Source: Paucisalibacillus globulus | Lineage (GTDB): Bacteria > Bacillota > Bacilli > Bacillales > Amphibacillaceae | DNA: 64,000 nucleotides | Direction of reading: 5' to 3' | Assembly: GCF_900184735.1 (NCBI RefSeq) | Contig: NZ_LT855384.1 | Span: 106,939 to 170,938 of the forward strand | Shown: one piece after another, positions 33,141 through 43,110 of the stretch | Layout: each line of letters opens with the position of its first letter | Position numbering within the stretch: the stretch's first letter is position 1 | Made by a program: the position numbers and the translations under genes | Notes under the pieces: model-generated | Databases searched by the model: none | What the model was told of the DNA's origin: nothing | The model's input: the letters and a program-made list of their open reading frames with translations, nothing else

Positions 33141-36100
33141 TTGGAACGTATAGAAGGCTTATCCATTGGGCTTGACCTGGAAACTGTAAAGGTTGATAGC
33201 GGATTAAAAGACTTAAAGTCTAAATTGACTTTAGTGAATAGTGAAATGAAGGCAAATTTATCTGCCTTTGATCGTAGCGAGAGATCTGTCGGAAAATATG
33301 AAACACGCTTGAATGGCCTCAATAAAAAGATAGAGGTTCAAAGAGCAGTTACAGAAAACGCTAGAAAAACTTATTCAAAAATGGTTGATGAATTTGGAGA
33401 AGGATCTAAAGAAGCAGAAAAGGCAGCATCTGAATATAACAAACAATCTTCCAACTTACAGAACTTGGAACGCTATATTGATAGAACAAAAGATGCATTA
33501 GAAAAGCTTAAAGAAGAACAACGCATAGCCAACTCGAATTGGACTAAAATGGGCGACCAGATGACTGTTGCTGGGGATAAAATGCAGAAGTTTGGTAGGG
33601 GTATGACCGACTTTGGTAAATCATACACCATGGGAGTAACTGCTCCAATTGTAGCTTCAGGTGTTGCTGTATTCAAAACTGCCAGTGACTATGAAAGTGC
33701 ATTTGCAGGTGTTGCTAAGACGTTTTCAGGAACAGAAGAACAATTAGCCGCATTACGTGTTGGCATTCGGGACATGGCGAAAGAAATACCAGCATCCACA
33801 ACAGAAATAGCTGCAGTCGCTGAAGCTGCTGGACAACTTGGTATTAAAGCTGAATCTATAGAAGAATTTACTCGCACCATGATAGACCTTGGTGAAGCTA
33901 CTAATATGACAAGTGATCAAGCAGCAACTGAGTTTGCAAGATTCGCTAACATCGTTGGAATGTCTCAAGAGGATTTCGATAAAATGGGTTCCAGTATTGT
34001 AGCTTTAGGTAACTCTATGGCAACTACCGAAAGTGAAATATCATCTATGGCTATGAGATTAGCTGCACAAGGTAAACAAATCGGGATGACCGAAGCACAA
34101 ATATTGGCTCTTAGCGGAACTATGTCAAGTTTGGGTATTGAAGCAGAAGCTGGTGGTACTGCTATGACATCAGTTCTCAAGAAGATTGATTCAGCAGTTG
34201 GAGAATCGGGTGTGGAATTAGATGCTTTTGCAAAGGCTGCTGGAACATCATCAAGTGAATTTGCTAAAGTTTGGGAAGACGAACCTATTGAAGCACTAGA
34301 TATGTTCATCAAAGGGTTAGCAGAATCTAGTAGCGAAGGTGAAAACCTTACTGCAATTTTAGGAGACTTAGGAATAAAGGGTATTCGTGAGTCTGATACA
34401 ATTCTACGTTTAGCTGGTGCAAGTGATTTGTTATCAGATGCAGTTAATACATCAACAAAGGCATGGGAAGAAAACACTGCATTATCTGATGAGGCGGCTC
34501 AACGATATGAAACAACAGAATCAAAGTTAAAGATACTTTGGAACCGTGCAAAGGATATGGCTATAACAACCGGAGAAGCACTAGTACCCGCGGTAATGGA
34601 TTTGCTAGATGCAGCTGAACCCTTAATTAAGAAAATTGAAGATGGTGCCCAAGCATTTGCGGATATGTCAGAAGAAGAGCAACAGGCCATATTAAAAACA
34701 ATTGCTCTTGTTGCCGCCATTGGTCCTGCGGCGATTGGGATTGGAACCTTATCATCTGGGATTGGTGGGTTGCTTAAAATAGGTGGCGGCGTAGCTACAA
34801 TGCTAGGAAAAGCTGGTGGGACAGGATTACTTGGCCGTATTGGTTTAATGGGAGTAGGTGCAGGTCCTGTTGGTTTAGCTGTAGGCGGATTAACTGCGTT
34901 GGGCGTAGGTCTGGTAGCAACTAAAAAATACTTTGAAGAAACAAACGAAGCCACTTTTGATACAGTAAGGGCAATGAATGAAGAAATCGAAGCAACAGAT
35001 GAGTTAATTGCTAGATTTGAAGAACTACAAAATCAGAATATGCTAACGTCACAAGAAATGCTTGAGTACATGGATATTTTAGATAATTTATCAAGCACAT
35101 CATCACCAGAAAAGATTGCTGAATTAAGAGACAGACAAGCTGAGCTACTCGAAAAGTCCGGATATACCAACGAAGAAATGGAAGAGTTCCTTGGTTTAAA
35201 TGATAAAATCATCCAGCAAGCTCCTAACGCCACAAGCGCTATAAGTGATCAAGGTAATGCTTATGCAGATAATCTACAAGCATTAAAAGAGTTAAACGAA
35301 GCAAAACGTGAAGAAATGATGATGATAGCAGAACGTGAAATTATGGAAGGGTTGCAGAAGGAAGCTGAACTCTTATTAAAACAGTCTGAATTGGAAAGAG
35401 AACTCTTTGATTTGCGAAAACAACGGAGTGACGCCCAAGATAAATACATTTCATCATTAAGTAAAGAAACGGAAATAGAAGGCCAGATTACCGAAATTAA
35501 AGCTGAAATGTTCGCTTTAGAACAGCAGGGTTATGAAATCACCGATGAAAAGATGAAATTATTGGCTGAAGAAATTGGTGATTTGCAAATTAAAAAACAA
35601 GCGTTATCTGAAGAAACAGATGAATATCGTGAGCAACTAGATGAACAAGAGAAGATTGTTGGAGAAAAAGAAGAAAGTCTCAACACTACTAACGAAGAAC
35701 TTAAACGCCTTGATGATTTGAAGTACGAGTACGAAGCACTTTGGCTCGCTCAACTAGACATAAATTCCGAAAAAGGTAAAAGCTTAATTGCAATCGATGA
35801 GGAAATTCAGAAGCAAAAAGATTTACTCAAACATATGGAAGATAATTATAGTGAGTCTCAAAAAAACACCCAAGAATATCAAGATGCGAAAAAAGAAATA
35901 GAAAACCAAATTGCTGGGTTAGAAGAAGCCAAAGGTGAGTTAGAGCAGATTAACAAACTTGCTGCCGAAACAGCTTATGAGAAGAATATCAATATCTCAA
36001 CTAACCCTTCAATTGCAAAAATAAATCAAGAAATAGCATCTGATGTTTATAAGAGAGTAACTGTCGGAGTAGATGCCCGATACGCTCAAAGACTGGCATA

Positions 36101-36596
36101 TGCAAAAGGGACCCCACCGGGAGGACATCCAGGAGGATTAGCAGTTGTGGGCGATGGTGGAGGAAGTGAATTAATTACTACACCTGATGGAAAATCATTC
36201 TTATCACCACCTACTGATACAATTATGGACTTGCCAAAGGGTACTCATGTAATACCGCATGAAAAGACGAAAAGACTTTTAAAGTTCGCTCCAAAGTATG
36301 CTACGGGGACAAGGAACTGGGAAAGTCTTTTTAATTTGGAGAATGCTAGTGGTTTTATGAAGTTATTGGCGTTACTTGGAAAGAGTTCTGATATACCGGA
36401 AATGCTAAGTGGTTCAGGTACTTCTCAACTTAATAACGACAATAGTGAAATTGTATTGCTTTTACAACAATTAATTCAAGCTGTTAGAGAAGGAAAAAAT
36501 CTCATTGTTAATGATCGGGTTTTGGGACAGGTTGCAGAACCTATTGTAACTGAAATTCAAGAAAGAAATAAGAGAGTGAGGGGTAGCTTTGCATAG
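33141..36596 (+). CDS. Tape measure protein (TP901 type)
   Basis: The longest gene of the window, 1151 residues. It has an N-terminal coiled coil (residues 20-125), the TP901 core (about 175-480, repeated Ala/Ser/Gly-rich helices), a hydrophobic membrane-like stretch (about 520-600), a long second coiled coil (700-950) and a small C-terminal part. It sets tail length and is ejected ahead of DNA. No peptidase or transglycosylase domain is evident. TTG start after AAGGAGGT. Confidence 0.95.
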   Translation: MERIEGLSIGLDLETVKVDSGLKDLKSKLTLVNSEMKANLSAFDRSERSVGKYETRLNGLNKKIEVQRAVTENARKTYSKMVDEFGEGSKEAEKAASEYNKQSSNLQNLERYIDRTKDALEKLKEEQRIANSNWTKMGDQMTVAGDKMQKFGRGMTDFGKSYTMGVTAPIVASGVAVFKTASDYESAFAGVAKTFSGTEEQLAALRVGIRDMAKEIPASTTEIAAVAEAAGQLGIKAESIEEFTRTMIDLGEATNMTSDQAATEFARFANIVGMSQEDFDKMGSSIVALGNSMATTESEISSMAMRLAAQGKQIGMTEAQILALSGTMSSLGIEAEAGGTAMTSVLKKIDSAVGESGVELDAFAKAAGTSSSEFAKVWEDEPIEALDMFIKGLAESSSEGENLTAILGDLGIKGIRESDTILRLAGASDLLSDAVNTSTKAWEENTALSDEAAQRYETTESKLKILWNRAKDMAITTGEALVPAVMDLLDAAEPLIKKIEDGAQAFADMSEEEQQAILKTIALVAAIGPAAIGIGTLSSGIGGLLKIGGGVATMLGKAGGTGLLGRIGLMGVGAGPVGLAVGGLTALGVGLVATKKYFEETNEATFDTVRAMNEEIEATDELIARFEELQNQNMLTSQEMLEYMDILDNLSSTSSPEKIAELRDRQAELLEKSGYTNEEMEEFLGLNDKIIQQAPNATSAISDQGNAYADNLQALKELNEAKREEMMMIAEREIMEGLQKEAELLLKQSELERELFDLRKQRSDAQDKYISSLSKETEIEGQITEIKAEMFALEQQGYEITDEKMKLLAEEIGDLQIKKQALSEETDEYREQLDEQEKIVGEKEESLNTTNEELKRLDDLKYEYEALWLAQLDINSEKGKSLIAIDEEIQKQKDLLKHMEDNYSESQKNTQEYQDAKKEIENQIAGLEEAKGELEQINKLAAETAYEKNINISTNPSIAKINQEIASDVYKRVTVGVDARYAQRLAYAKGTPPGGHPGGLAVVGDGGGSELITTPDGKSFLSPPTDTIMDLPKGTHVIPHEKTKRLLKFAPKYATGTRNWESLFNLENASGFMKLLALLGKSSDIPEMLSGSGTSQLNNDNSEIVLLLQQLIQAVREGKNLIVNDRVLGQVAEPIVTEIQERNKRVRGSFA

Positions 36597-38031
36597 ATCA
36601 TTTACCTTTAACGGAACTCGTAAAGATTGGTTGTATCTGTTAAGGGGAAGGCAAGAATCCCCTTACGCTCCAATTAATCACACAATGGTTCATGTTCCTG
36701 GTATGGCCGGAGCTCATTTTGTATCAACAGAAACCGATGTATTGTATGTAAGTCAGCCTGTAGGTTTTAAAGTTGAAAACGAGGAACATGAACAGGAATT
36801 ATTAGATGAATTGAAAAAATGGCTTATTACAACTGATGATGTTGAAATACAGTTTGATAATGTTCCTGGAAAGACATATATTGGCAGAGTCACAGCAAGC
36901 ATGAATGATTATAGCAGGCAAGGCAATCTAAGGTCTGGAACTCTTACATTCTTATGCAAGCCTTACAAATACGGTCCAGAACTATCCTTCCAGGTTCCAA
37001 GTCATAACATAAGCCTAACAAACAACGGCACAGCTGAAGCAACCCCAATCTTTGAATTAGAGGTACTAGCACCAATTACATTTGCCATGATTCAGAACCA
37101 AAACAATGAATACATGATGATTGGTAGACCGTTTGACGAATCTGAGTCCCCGATAGAACGATATACCTCCGTGTTTGTCGACAACGCTTCTACTTTAACT
37201 GGTTGGGCAGTGGTACCAGGAGGAACCCAAATTGACGGTGGTATCGTTGGAGGAAACATGGGTGTTCAAGGTGGTTATGCATTTTACGCTCAAACGTTTG
37301 GAGAAAATCCAAATGGTTGGGTAGGACCAGCAATAAAAAAGAGCCTTACAAAACCTGTTCAAGACTTTCGAATGGTAATGGACATGGAGATGTTAAATCG
37401 TCAAGGGAACGTGGGGAAAGTAGTTATAGCTTTACTTGATGAATTGGATAACGTCATTTGTTCAGTTCAAATGGTGGATGCAGCCAATAGCGCATGGAAA
37501 AACCGGGCAATAGTTAGAGTGGGCAATAGTCAAAACGGAACTAATTTGATTGATCATGCTCCAGAGCAAGGTGGATGGAATGATTTTAGGGGCATTCTGA
37601 GGATGGAGCGCATCGGTAATCAGTTCCTTGCCTATGTTGCTAGAGTGCAAGAAGATGGTAATCATACTGGGAGGTTAAATTCACAACCATATTATGACAC
37701 TTTGGGAGAATTTCAAGCACCAGTAGCACAGGTTAGGGTGTATATTGCAAAATCGAAGTCTTATGCACCATTTCCAATGTTTTTCCATGGCGGGAATGTT
37801 TGGGAAATCAACGATCTAGGAGTAAATCAAGTTCCTTATATTGCAGATATTGGTGACAAGATAGTATTTGACCATACGAAGAATGGTGAAGTATTACTCA
37901 ATGGAGAACCTTTTGAGGATATTGATTTTGGTTCAAGCTTTTTTAAGTTGGAAAAAGGAACAAATCAGTTAGTCACCCAACCGAGTAATGCAATAAAAAC
38001 AAAGGTAAGATATAGGGAACGATATAGATAG
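36589..38031 (+). CDS. Distal tail protein (Dit), evolved form with an inserted module
   Basis: The first 150 residues are the sipho-tail Dit domain (MHRSFTFNGTRKDWLYLLRG ... LTFLCKPYKYGPE). The ring-forming Dit is normally about 250 residues, and this one has 480. Residues 190-405 form an added beta-rich module (ASTLTGWAVVPGG ... NGWVGPAI ... FRMVMDMEM ... FFHGGNVWEI) that looks like a lectin-type carbohydrate-binding domain. The Dit fold then resumes. Such evolved Dits add receptor binding. The TTG start overlaps the tape measure stop. Confidence 0.85.
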   Translation: MHRSFTFNGTRKDWLYLLRGRQESPYAPINHTMVHVPGMAGAHFVSTETDVLYVSQPVGFKVENEEHEQELLDELKKWLITTDDVEIQFDNVPGKTYIGRVTASMNDYSRQGNLRSGTLTFLCKPYKYGPELSFQVPSHNISLTNNGTAEATPIFELEVLAPITFAMIQNQNNEYMMIGRPFDESESPIERYTSVFVDNASTLTGWAVVPGGTQIDGGIVGGNMGVQGGYAFYAQTFGENPNGWVGPAIKKSLTKPVQDFRMVMDMEMLNRQGNVGKVVIALLDELDNVICSVQMVDAANSAWKNRAIVRVGNSQNGTNLIDHAPEQGGWNDFRGILRMERIGNQFLAYVARVQEDGNHTGRLNSQPYYDTLGEFQAPVAQVRVYIAKSKSYAPFPMFFHGGNVWEINDLGVNQVPYIADIGDKIVFDHTKNGEVLLNGEPFEDIDFGSSFFKLEKGTNQLVTQPSNAIKTKVRYRERYR

Positions 38032-38042
38032 GAGGGGAAACC

Positions 38043-40778
38043 TTGTCTAAAATACACATAGCAGATGGTCAAACCGATAAATTACTAGGTCATATTAGCT
38101 TTGATTATTTGCTTTTTAACAACCATGAACGGTCAAAGCAAGACAACCTAGAATTATTTCCGTTTACCACATTTGCAGATATGGATTTTTCCAAGCATCT
38201 AACTAAGCGTAATCGAATTGTCATACCTGGTGAAGACGGTGAACTTCGTGAGTTTACTATTTTTGAAGTTCATGTTGATCGTATCTCAAAACAGGTAGAA
38301 GTTTTCACCAAAGCAAGTTATCTCGATATAAAAAAGGCGAAGGTTATTGCACCACACACTACTGCTCCTGAATCAGCCGAACGGCATGCCCAAATAGCCT
38401 TGTCAGGTACAGAAATTAATGTTGGACAAGTGGATTTCAAAGGTGTAAGAACAATTGTGTTTGAGAGTTATACCAATCCTTTTGCCTATTTAAAACGAAT
38501 TGCCAGTGAATTTGATTTAGAATTAGATTTTCGAGTCGTAATCGAGAAAGGAAAGCTTACTAGATATGCAGATTTAGTTGAACGTGTTGGAATGTGGAGA
38601 GGTCGCACAGTTGAATTAGGTCGAGACTTACTTGAGTTGAAGCGTATCGAAAAGACCGATGATATTGTGACAGCTTTACGTGTTGTTGGACCTGAAAGAG
38701 AGGACGGAACACGTTTAGAAGTCCTTGTAGAGGATAAAGAAGCACTTGAAAGATGGGGACGTAATGGTCAACATTTAATAGATGTTTATGAGCCAATAAG
38801 TACAGACCAAGATATTACCAAAGCTAGATTAAGGCAATTAGGAGAAGCCGAATTAAAAAAGCGAATTAATGCTTCGGTATCCTATGTTGGAGGAATTGCA
38901 GATTTAGAAAATGTAGAAGGCATGGAAAATAAGAAAATACGATACGGTGACACCATTCGGATTAAAGATACATCTTATGATCCGTATTTGTATTTGGAAG
39001 CTAGGGTTCACAAACAGAATCGTGACATAAAGGTTAAAGGACAAAAGCACATTGAGCTGGGAGACTACATCGAATACACCGAGGATGAAGTAAAGGCTAT
39101 GTGGAAGTCACTACAAGCTGATATTAGAAATAAAATCAGTGAAGCCGAACAACGTAATCAAGCATTTGTTGAAGATTATGCAGAAAAGATTATCCCGGAA
39201 CAGGATACACCACCAAACCCAACAGAACATCCTAAGTGGATAGATACTAGTGGAGCAATTCCACAAATGAAGCTATGGGATGAGATCAACACACAATGGA
39301 CTACAGTTAAAGGTGAGAAGGGTGAACCTGGTGAACAAGGAGAGCAAGGCCCAAAAGGGGAAGATGGCTATACACCCATTAAGGGCGTAGACTATTTTGA
39401 TGGGGTAGATGGTCAAGACGGAAACTCATCATATTTATGGGTTCGTTATTCTCAAAATGCTGATGGAAGCAATATGGTCACTGACCCAACAGGAGCATTA
39501 TATATTGGGGTTGCAACAACATCAACACCTAGCGCACCCACATCTAACACTTCTTATCAATGGTCGAAGTATAAGGGGGAAGATGGTATTCCGGGAGAAC
39601 CTGGAAGTGACGGGCGTTCAAGCTATTTACACATTAAATATAGTAATGATGGTGGAAACACTTTTACTGCTATGGCTGGAAAAACTGTGGGTGACTGGAT
39701 TGGTACTTACGTAGATTTTAATCAAGCTGACAGTACAAACGTATCCTCTTATACGTGGAATAAAGTTAAGGGGGACCGTGGAGAAAAGGGTGATACTGGA
39801 CCAAAAGGAGATCCTGGTCCACAAGGTCCTGCCGGTAAAGATGGGATAGCGTATATGGGTCAAACTGCACCAAGTAATCCAGCTACAAATAGTACTTGGT
39901 TCCAGACTAATTCTTCTGATGAAGTAATTGCTATTAAGAAGTGGAACGGCAGTACATGGGTAACGAACCCAATGACTGCAGATGTACTTAATGTATTGAA
40001 GTTATCTGCATTAAGTGCAGATTTAGGAAACGTTAATGCCGGACATCTTCAAGGTGTAACTATGGACTTGGGAAATGGGAAATTCATAGTTGATGAGAAT
40101 GGTAACATTATATTTGCAGGTAATTTAGACGGCGCAAGTGGTACGTTTAGTGGTGAATTAATTGTTAGTAATATCGGGAGCACAGTAATAATAAAAGACG
40201 GATATATATTAAATGTGACTAATCCTCTCGATATAATTAATTCCGATAGAAGCTACTTGCAAGACGGTTATTTATTAGTTAGAAAACCAGGAGATCGTAA
40301 GTTCACTGAATATCAACAAGATGCAATTGCTCATAACGATTTAGATTCCGTTGAAAAGTTTCGCTTTAGAAGTAATATGGGTTTTGTATTTGAAGAGGAC
40401 TTAGAATTGGAAGGTGACTTAATAATAAATGGCTCAAAAATAATTGAGCGAGGTTCGAATTCCAACGGTGAATATATACGTTTTGCTGACGGAACACAAA
40501 TCTGTCGGAGGAAATGGACTTGGCCGACATTAGCAATCACAACAGCAATTGGACCATTATTCCGATCCGCGACAATAACATGGGATTTCCCTGCAGCCTT
40601 TATTGATGAGGGTGTTGTAGCAACTTCGAATATCCATCGTTTTGGAAATCTGTGGTCCGTTTCTAGTTCTGAAAGCACAAGTAGGTTTTCAGCCGGTCAA
40701 AGGGTTATGTCTACTGCTAGTGCAAGTTACTCTAATGTTGAATTAAGTTTATTGGCAATTGGTAGGTGGAAACTTTGA
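38043..40778 (+). CDS. Tail-associated protein (Tal) with collagen-like repeats
   Basis: A 911-residue tail-tip protein. Residues 1-350 form the N-terminal hub domain of the prophage tail endopeptidase family (FTTFADMDFSKHLTKRNRIVIPGEDGEL). A linker then carries two Gly-X-Y collagen-like runs, near residues 424-446 and 576-600. A beta-rich C-terminal part (residues 610-911) probably binds the receptor. TTG start after AGGAGGGG. It recognises the cell surface and leads DNA entry. Confidence 0.88.
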   Translation: MSKIHIADGQTDKLLGHISFDYLLFNNHERSKQDNLELFPFTTFADMDFSKHLTKRNRIVIPGEDGELREFTIFEVHVDRISKQVEVFTKASYLDIKKAKVIAPHTTAPESAERHAQIALSGTEINVGQVDFKGVRTIVFESYTNPFAYLKRIASEFDLELDFRVVIEKGKLTRYADLVERVGMWRGRTVELGRDLLELKRIEKTDDIVTALRVVGPEREDGTRLEVLVEDKEALERWGRNGQHLIDVYEPISTDQDITKARLRQLGEAELKKRINASVSYVGGIADLENVEGMENKKIRYGDTIRIKDTSYDPYLYLEARVHKQNRDIKVKGQKHIELGDYIEYTEDEVKAMWKSLQADIRNKISEAEQRNQAFVEDYAEKIIPEQDTPPNPTEHPKWIDTSGAIPQMKLWDEINTQWTTVKGEKGEPGEQGEQGPKGEDGYTPIKGVDYFDGVDGQDGNSSYLWVRYSQNADGSNMVTDPTGALYIGVATTSTPSAPTSNTSYQWSKYKGEDGIPGEPGSDGRSSYLHIKYSNDGGNTFTAMAGKTVGDWIGTYVDFNQADSTNVSSYTWNKVKGDRGEKGDTGPKGDPGPQGPAGKDGIAYMGQTAPSNPATNSTWFQTNSSDEVIAIKKWNGSTWVTNPMTADVLNVLKLSALSADLGNVNAGHLQGVTMDLGNGKFIVDENGNIIFAGNLDGASGTFSGELIVSNIGSTVIIKDGYILNVTNPLDIINSDRSYLQDGYLLVRKPGDRKFTEYQQDAIAHNDLDSVEKFRFRSNMGFVFEEDLELEGDLIINGSKIIERGSNSNGEYIRFADGTQICRRKWTWPTLAITTAIGPLFRSATITWDFPAAFIDEGVVATSNIHRFGNLWSVSSSESTSRFSAGQRVMSTASASYSNVELSLLAIGRWKL

Positions 40779-41050
40779 GAGTACTATATAGCCCACAACG
40801 AAATGACGATAAGATAAATTATTCATTTGAAAAAGATAAAATAATTGCAGAATATAAAGGTCTAGAGGATATTTTTGATTTTTCACTTTTGCCAGATGGC
40901 AAGCTTGATTATGTTGAAACAACACTAGAAGTCAACCCTGTCAGAGCAGCAGAAAGAATAAACGGGGAATTACAAGTAATACTCCTATACTTTCATGGCC
41001 CCAATGCTACCGTGGAAGAATTAAACCCAGATTGGCAGGTGGTTGAATAA
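40775..41050 (+). CDS. Hypothetical tail-region protein
   Basis: A 91-residue protein read from a TTG that overlaps the Tal stop codon, with AGGTGG 7 nt upstream. It ends exactly at the next start (TAATGG). By position it belongs to the tail or baseplate group (XkdW-like place). The family is uncertain. Confidence 0.65.
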   Translation: MRVLYSPQRNDDKINYSFEKDKIIAEYKGLEDIFDFSLLPDGKLDYVETTLEVNPVRAAERINGELQVILLYFHGPNATVEELNPDWQVVE

Positions 41051-41220
41051 TGGCTAAGATAAATTGGAAAACCAAAGAGGAAATTGAGGCTGAGAATAAT
41101 GCACCTAAACCACCTTCAGAAATGGAATTACTTAAGCAAGAAAATGAGAAGTTAAAAGCAGATAGTGAAATGAACGCAATTGCAATTATGGAATTAACTC
41201 AGATAGTATTGGGGAGGTGA
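41050..41220 (+). CDS. Small tail-region coiled-coil protein (56 residues)
   Basis: The ATG overlaps the previous stop. The C-terminal half is a helix that looks like a coiled coil (EMELLKQENEKLKADSEMN). Proteins of this kind stand before XkdX/CD1375-like genes in Firmicute phages. The role is unknown. Confidence 0.6.
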   Translation: MAKINWKTKEEIEAENNAPKPPSEMELLKQENEKLKADSEMNAIAIMELTQIVLGR

Positions 41221-41224
41221 GTAA

Positions 41225-41356
41225 ATGTTGGCTATGTTATTTGCAACATACATTATTCGTGGTAAATGGGTTTATGCAGATGTACCTGCGGAATTAAAGC
41301 CTGATGTTGATAAAATCTTAAGAGCAGAAGGTAGAGAAGATTTGATAGGCGCCTAA
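41225..41356 (+). CDS. CD1375/XkdX-like small protein
   Basis: A 43-residue protein with a hydrophobic start, a WVYADVPAELKPDVDKIL middle and a charged end, a pattern I associate with the CD1375-like family found between tail and lysis genes. GGGGAGGTG precedes its ATG. A hairpin with T run overlaps its stop. Confidence 0.65.
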   Translation: MLAMLFATYIIRGKWVYADVPAELKPDVDKILRAEGREDLIGA

Positions 41357-41370
41357 TAGGCGTATTTTTT
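41351..41370 (+). terminator. Short terminator before the lysis genes
   Basis: CGCCT pairs with AGGCG around AAT and is followed by TATTTTTT. A similar hairpin (ACGCC/GGCGT plus T run) stands at 41751-41772, so the lysis module is entered through two weak attenuators. Confidence 0.65.
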
Positions 41371-41400
41371 ATGTCTATATTAATGAGAGGGGATCAAGAA

Positions 41401-41760
41401 ATGAAAATTAAAGGAAGAGTATTGTTAATTACCCTGGTTTTGATGTTAGTGGGTATTGGCACAGCTAGTGCATTAGTTTATCACATCAATGATTCTGCTA
41501 AAGCTCTAAAGGAAGACTATCAAGAACAAATTGAGGTCTACCAATCTGAAAAAGATTTTAAAATTAAAAATGATGTATCTCATCTAACTCAGATGGAAAT
41601 AAAACGAATGCAGACAGAGACTCAAGAATATTTGACTCAAAAGTTAGGGCAAGATTATCAAAACTCATTGAATGAGAAGACAGATGAAATAATAGCTACA
41701 ACTGATGAAAAAATTGAAGAAATTAAACTATTTATAGATGGATTGATAAACGCCAATTAA
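41401..41760 (+). CDS. Membrane-anchored coiled-coil protein of the lysis region
   Basis: A 119-residue protein with an N-terminal membrane or signal segment (LLITLVLMLVGIGTASALV, residues 7-25) and a long charged helix. It may be a spanin-like or holin-accessory protein, or a cell-envelope protein. No family is recognised. The ATG at 41401 has GAGAGGGG upstream. An ATG at 41371 lies in the preceding terminator. Confidence 0.6.
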   Translation: MKIKGRVLLITLVLMLVGIGTASALVYHINDSAKALKEDYQEQIEVYQSEKDFKIKNDVSHLTQMEIKRMQTETQEYLTQKLGQDYQNSLNEKTDEIIATTDEKIEEIKLFIDGLINAN

Positions 41761-41772
41761 GGCGTTATTTTT
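41751..41772 (+). terminator. Attenuator before the holin
   Basis: ACGCC pairs with GGCGT around AATTAA, followed by TATTTTTAT. It overlaps the end of the upstream gene. Confidence 0.6.
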
Positions 41773-41798
41773 ATGTCCAAAATTAGGAGGGTATACAT

Positions 41799-42200
41799 TT
41801 GGAAAACTTCATTAAAATCGTTGTGGGAATTGGGGGCGGATTAGCCTCCTTTTTATGGGGAGGATGGTCAGCTATGATCCAAACATTAATCTTATTCATA
41901 GTCATTGATTACGTCTTAGCTGTATTAGTCGCTGCAAGTTTTGGAGAGTTAAGCAGCAAAAAAGGATTTAGAGGTATTGCCAAGAAAGTTGCTATTTTAG
42001 TACTTGTAGCAGTAGCACATTCAATCGATTCAATATTGGGAGATGGCCATCTAATTCGTGATGCAGTCATCTTCTTTTATTTAGCGAATGAATTACTATC
42101 AATTTTAGAAACAGTAGGGAGAACAAACTTACCGATTCCTTCAGTATTGAAAAAGGCTGTTGAAACACTTAACTCGAAAGGGGGTGACAAGTATGACTAA
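41799..42200 (+). CDS. Phage holin (toxin secretion/lysis family)
   Basis: A 133-residue membrane protein with about three membrane segments (residues 3-20, 26-48 and 68-85) and the family pattern LILFIVIDYVLAVLVA ... KKGFRGIAKKVAILVLVAVAHSID. It times lysis by opening the membrane to the amidase next door. TTG start after AGGAGGG. Overlaps the endolysin start by 8 nt. Confidence 0.92.
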   Translation: MENFIKIVVGIGGGLASFLWGGWSAMIQTLILFIVIDYVLAVLVAASFGELSSKKGFRGIAKKVAILVLVAVAHSIDSILGDGHLIRDAVIFFYLANELLSILETVGRTNLPIPSVLKKAVETLNSKGGDKYD

Positions 42201-43011
42201 ACCAATCTTAATTATCGACCCTGGCCATGGTGGTAAAGATCCAGGCGGCGGTACTAATAAACACTGGAAAGAAAAAGATAAAGTACTTGATATTTCTCTT
42301 TACCAATACAAACGATTCAAAGAATTAGGCGTTCTGGTAGCTATCACTAGAACAACTGACAAATACCTATCACCTGATGAGCGCACTGGAATTGTCCGTA
42401 ATAGTGGTGCCGAATATTGTATTTCTAATCATCTTAATGCTGGGAAAGGCGACGGTGCTGAAGTCATTCATTCCATCTATGATGATGGTGAATTAGCAAA
42501 TAGAATCGCAAAAGCTATTAAAGAAACAGGTCAAAACGTGCGAAGGGTATTTACTCGTACGCTTCCTGGTAACTCAAAGTTAGATTACTATTTTATGAAT
42601 CGTGATACCGGGAAAGTTAAAACGAATATAATTGAGTATGGTTTTGCAGATTCTCCAAAAGACGACGTACAACAATTGATGGATCATATCGATGAAGCAG
42701 AATCAGTTGTAAAAGCATTCTGTGAACATATTGGCCATAAATATGAGGCTCCTAGTCAAAAGAAAAAGGTACAACCAAAAGCAAAAGAAGGCAGGCACAT
42801 TAGAACAGGTGGATTGACACCAGAAATGCTCGCAGCCTTCACTGCATTTTTACAATCCAAGAATTGGTTTGCTGAAGCAAGGATTCGCGAAGATAAAGAT
42901 AAGAGCACCTATGTTATCACCGGTGGGTTATCATCTGGTATGAAGAAGGAAGCTGAAGCTTGGCTTGATTCTCGTGGTTGGTGGTACACGTACGAAAATA
43001 ATATGAGTTAA
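42193..43011 (+). CDS. Endolysin: N-acetylmuramoyl-L-alanine amidase
   Basis: A 272-residue amidase_3 enzyme. Zinc ligands are seen in IDPGHGGKDPG (residue 11 region) and SNHLNAG, and catalytic Glu in IIEYGFADS. A Lys-rich linker leads to a C-terminal binding domain with two related halves (LTPEMLAAFTAFLQSKNWF ... LSSGMKKEAEAWLDSRGWW). It cuts the peptide off peptidoglycan at lysis. The ATG at 42193 has GGGGGTGAC upstream. Confidence 0.93.
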   Translation: MTKPILIIDPGHGGKDPGGGTNKHWKEKDKVLDISLYQYKRFKELGVLVAITRTTDKYLSPDERTGIVRNSGAEYCISNHLNAGKGDGAEVIHSIYDDGELANRIAKAIKETGQNVRRVFTRTLPGNSKLDYYFMNRDTGKVKTNIIEYGFADSPKDDVQQLMDHIDEAESVVKAFCEHIGHKYEAPSQKKKVQPKAKEGRHIRTGGLTPEMLAAFTAFLQSKNWFAEARIREDKDKSTYVITGGLSSGMKKEAEAWLDSRGWWYTYENNMS

Positions 43012-43078
43012 GTAAGAATAAAATAAAACTAAAATAAGCATAGACAACTTATTCTAGTATCTAGAAATTACATTGCTA

Positions 43079-43110
43079 AAGCCCTCTTGCGGGAACAGGA
43101 GGGCTTTTTA
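43079..43110 (+). terminator. Terminator after the endolysin
   Basis: AGCCCTC pairs with GAGGGCT followed by TTTTT. The 70 nt ending here are nearly identical to 49209-49279, downstream of the truncated lysin of the older prophage. Confidence 0.93.

Noticed and set aside
33473-35449. Genes on the opposite strand of the tape measure gene
   Set aside because: Frames are shadows of a biased coding sequence, with low-complexity Ser-rich translations and no ribosome sites.
38043-40778. Diversity-generating retroelement target in the tail-tip protein
   Set aside because: No reverse transcriptase, template repeat or Avd-like gene found in the prophage.
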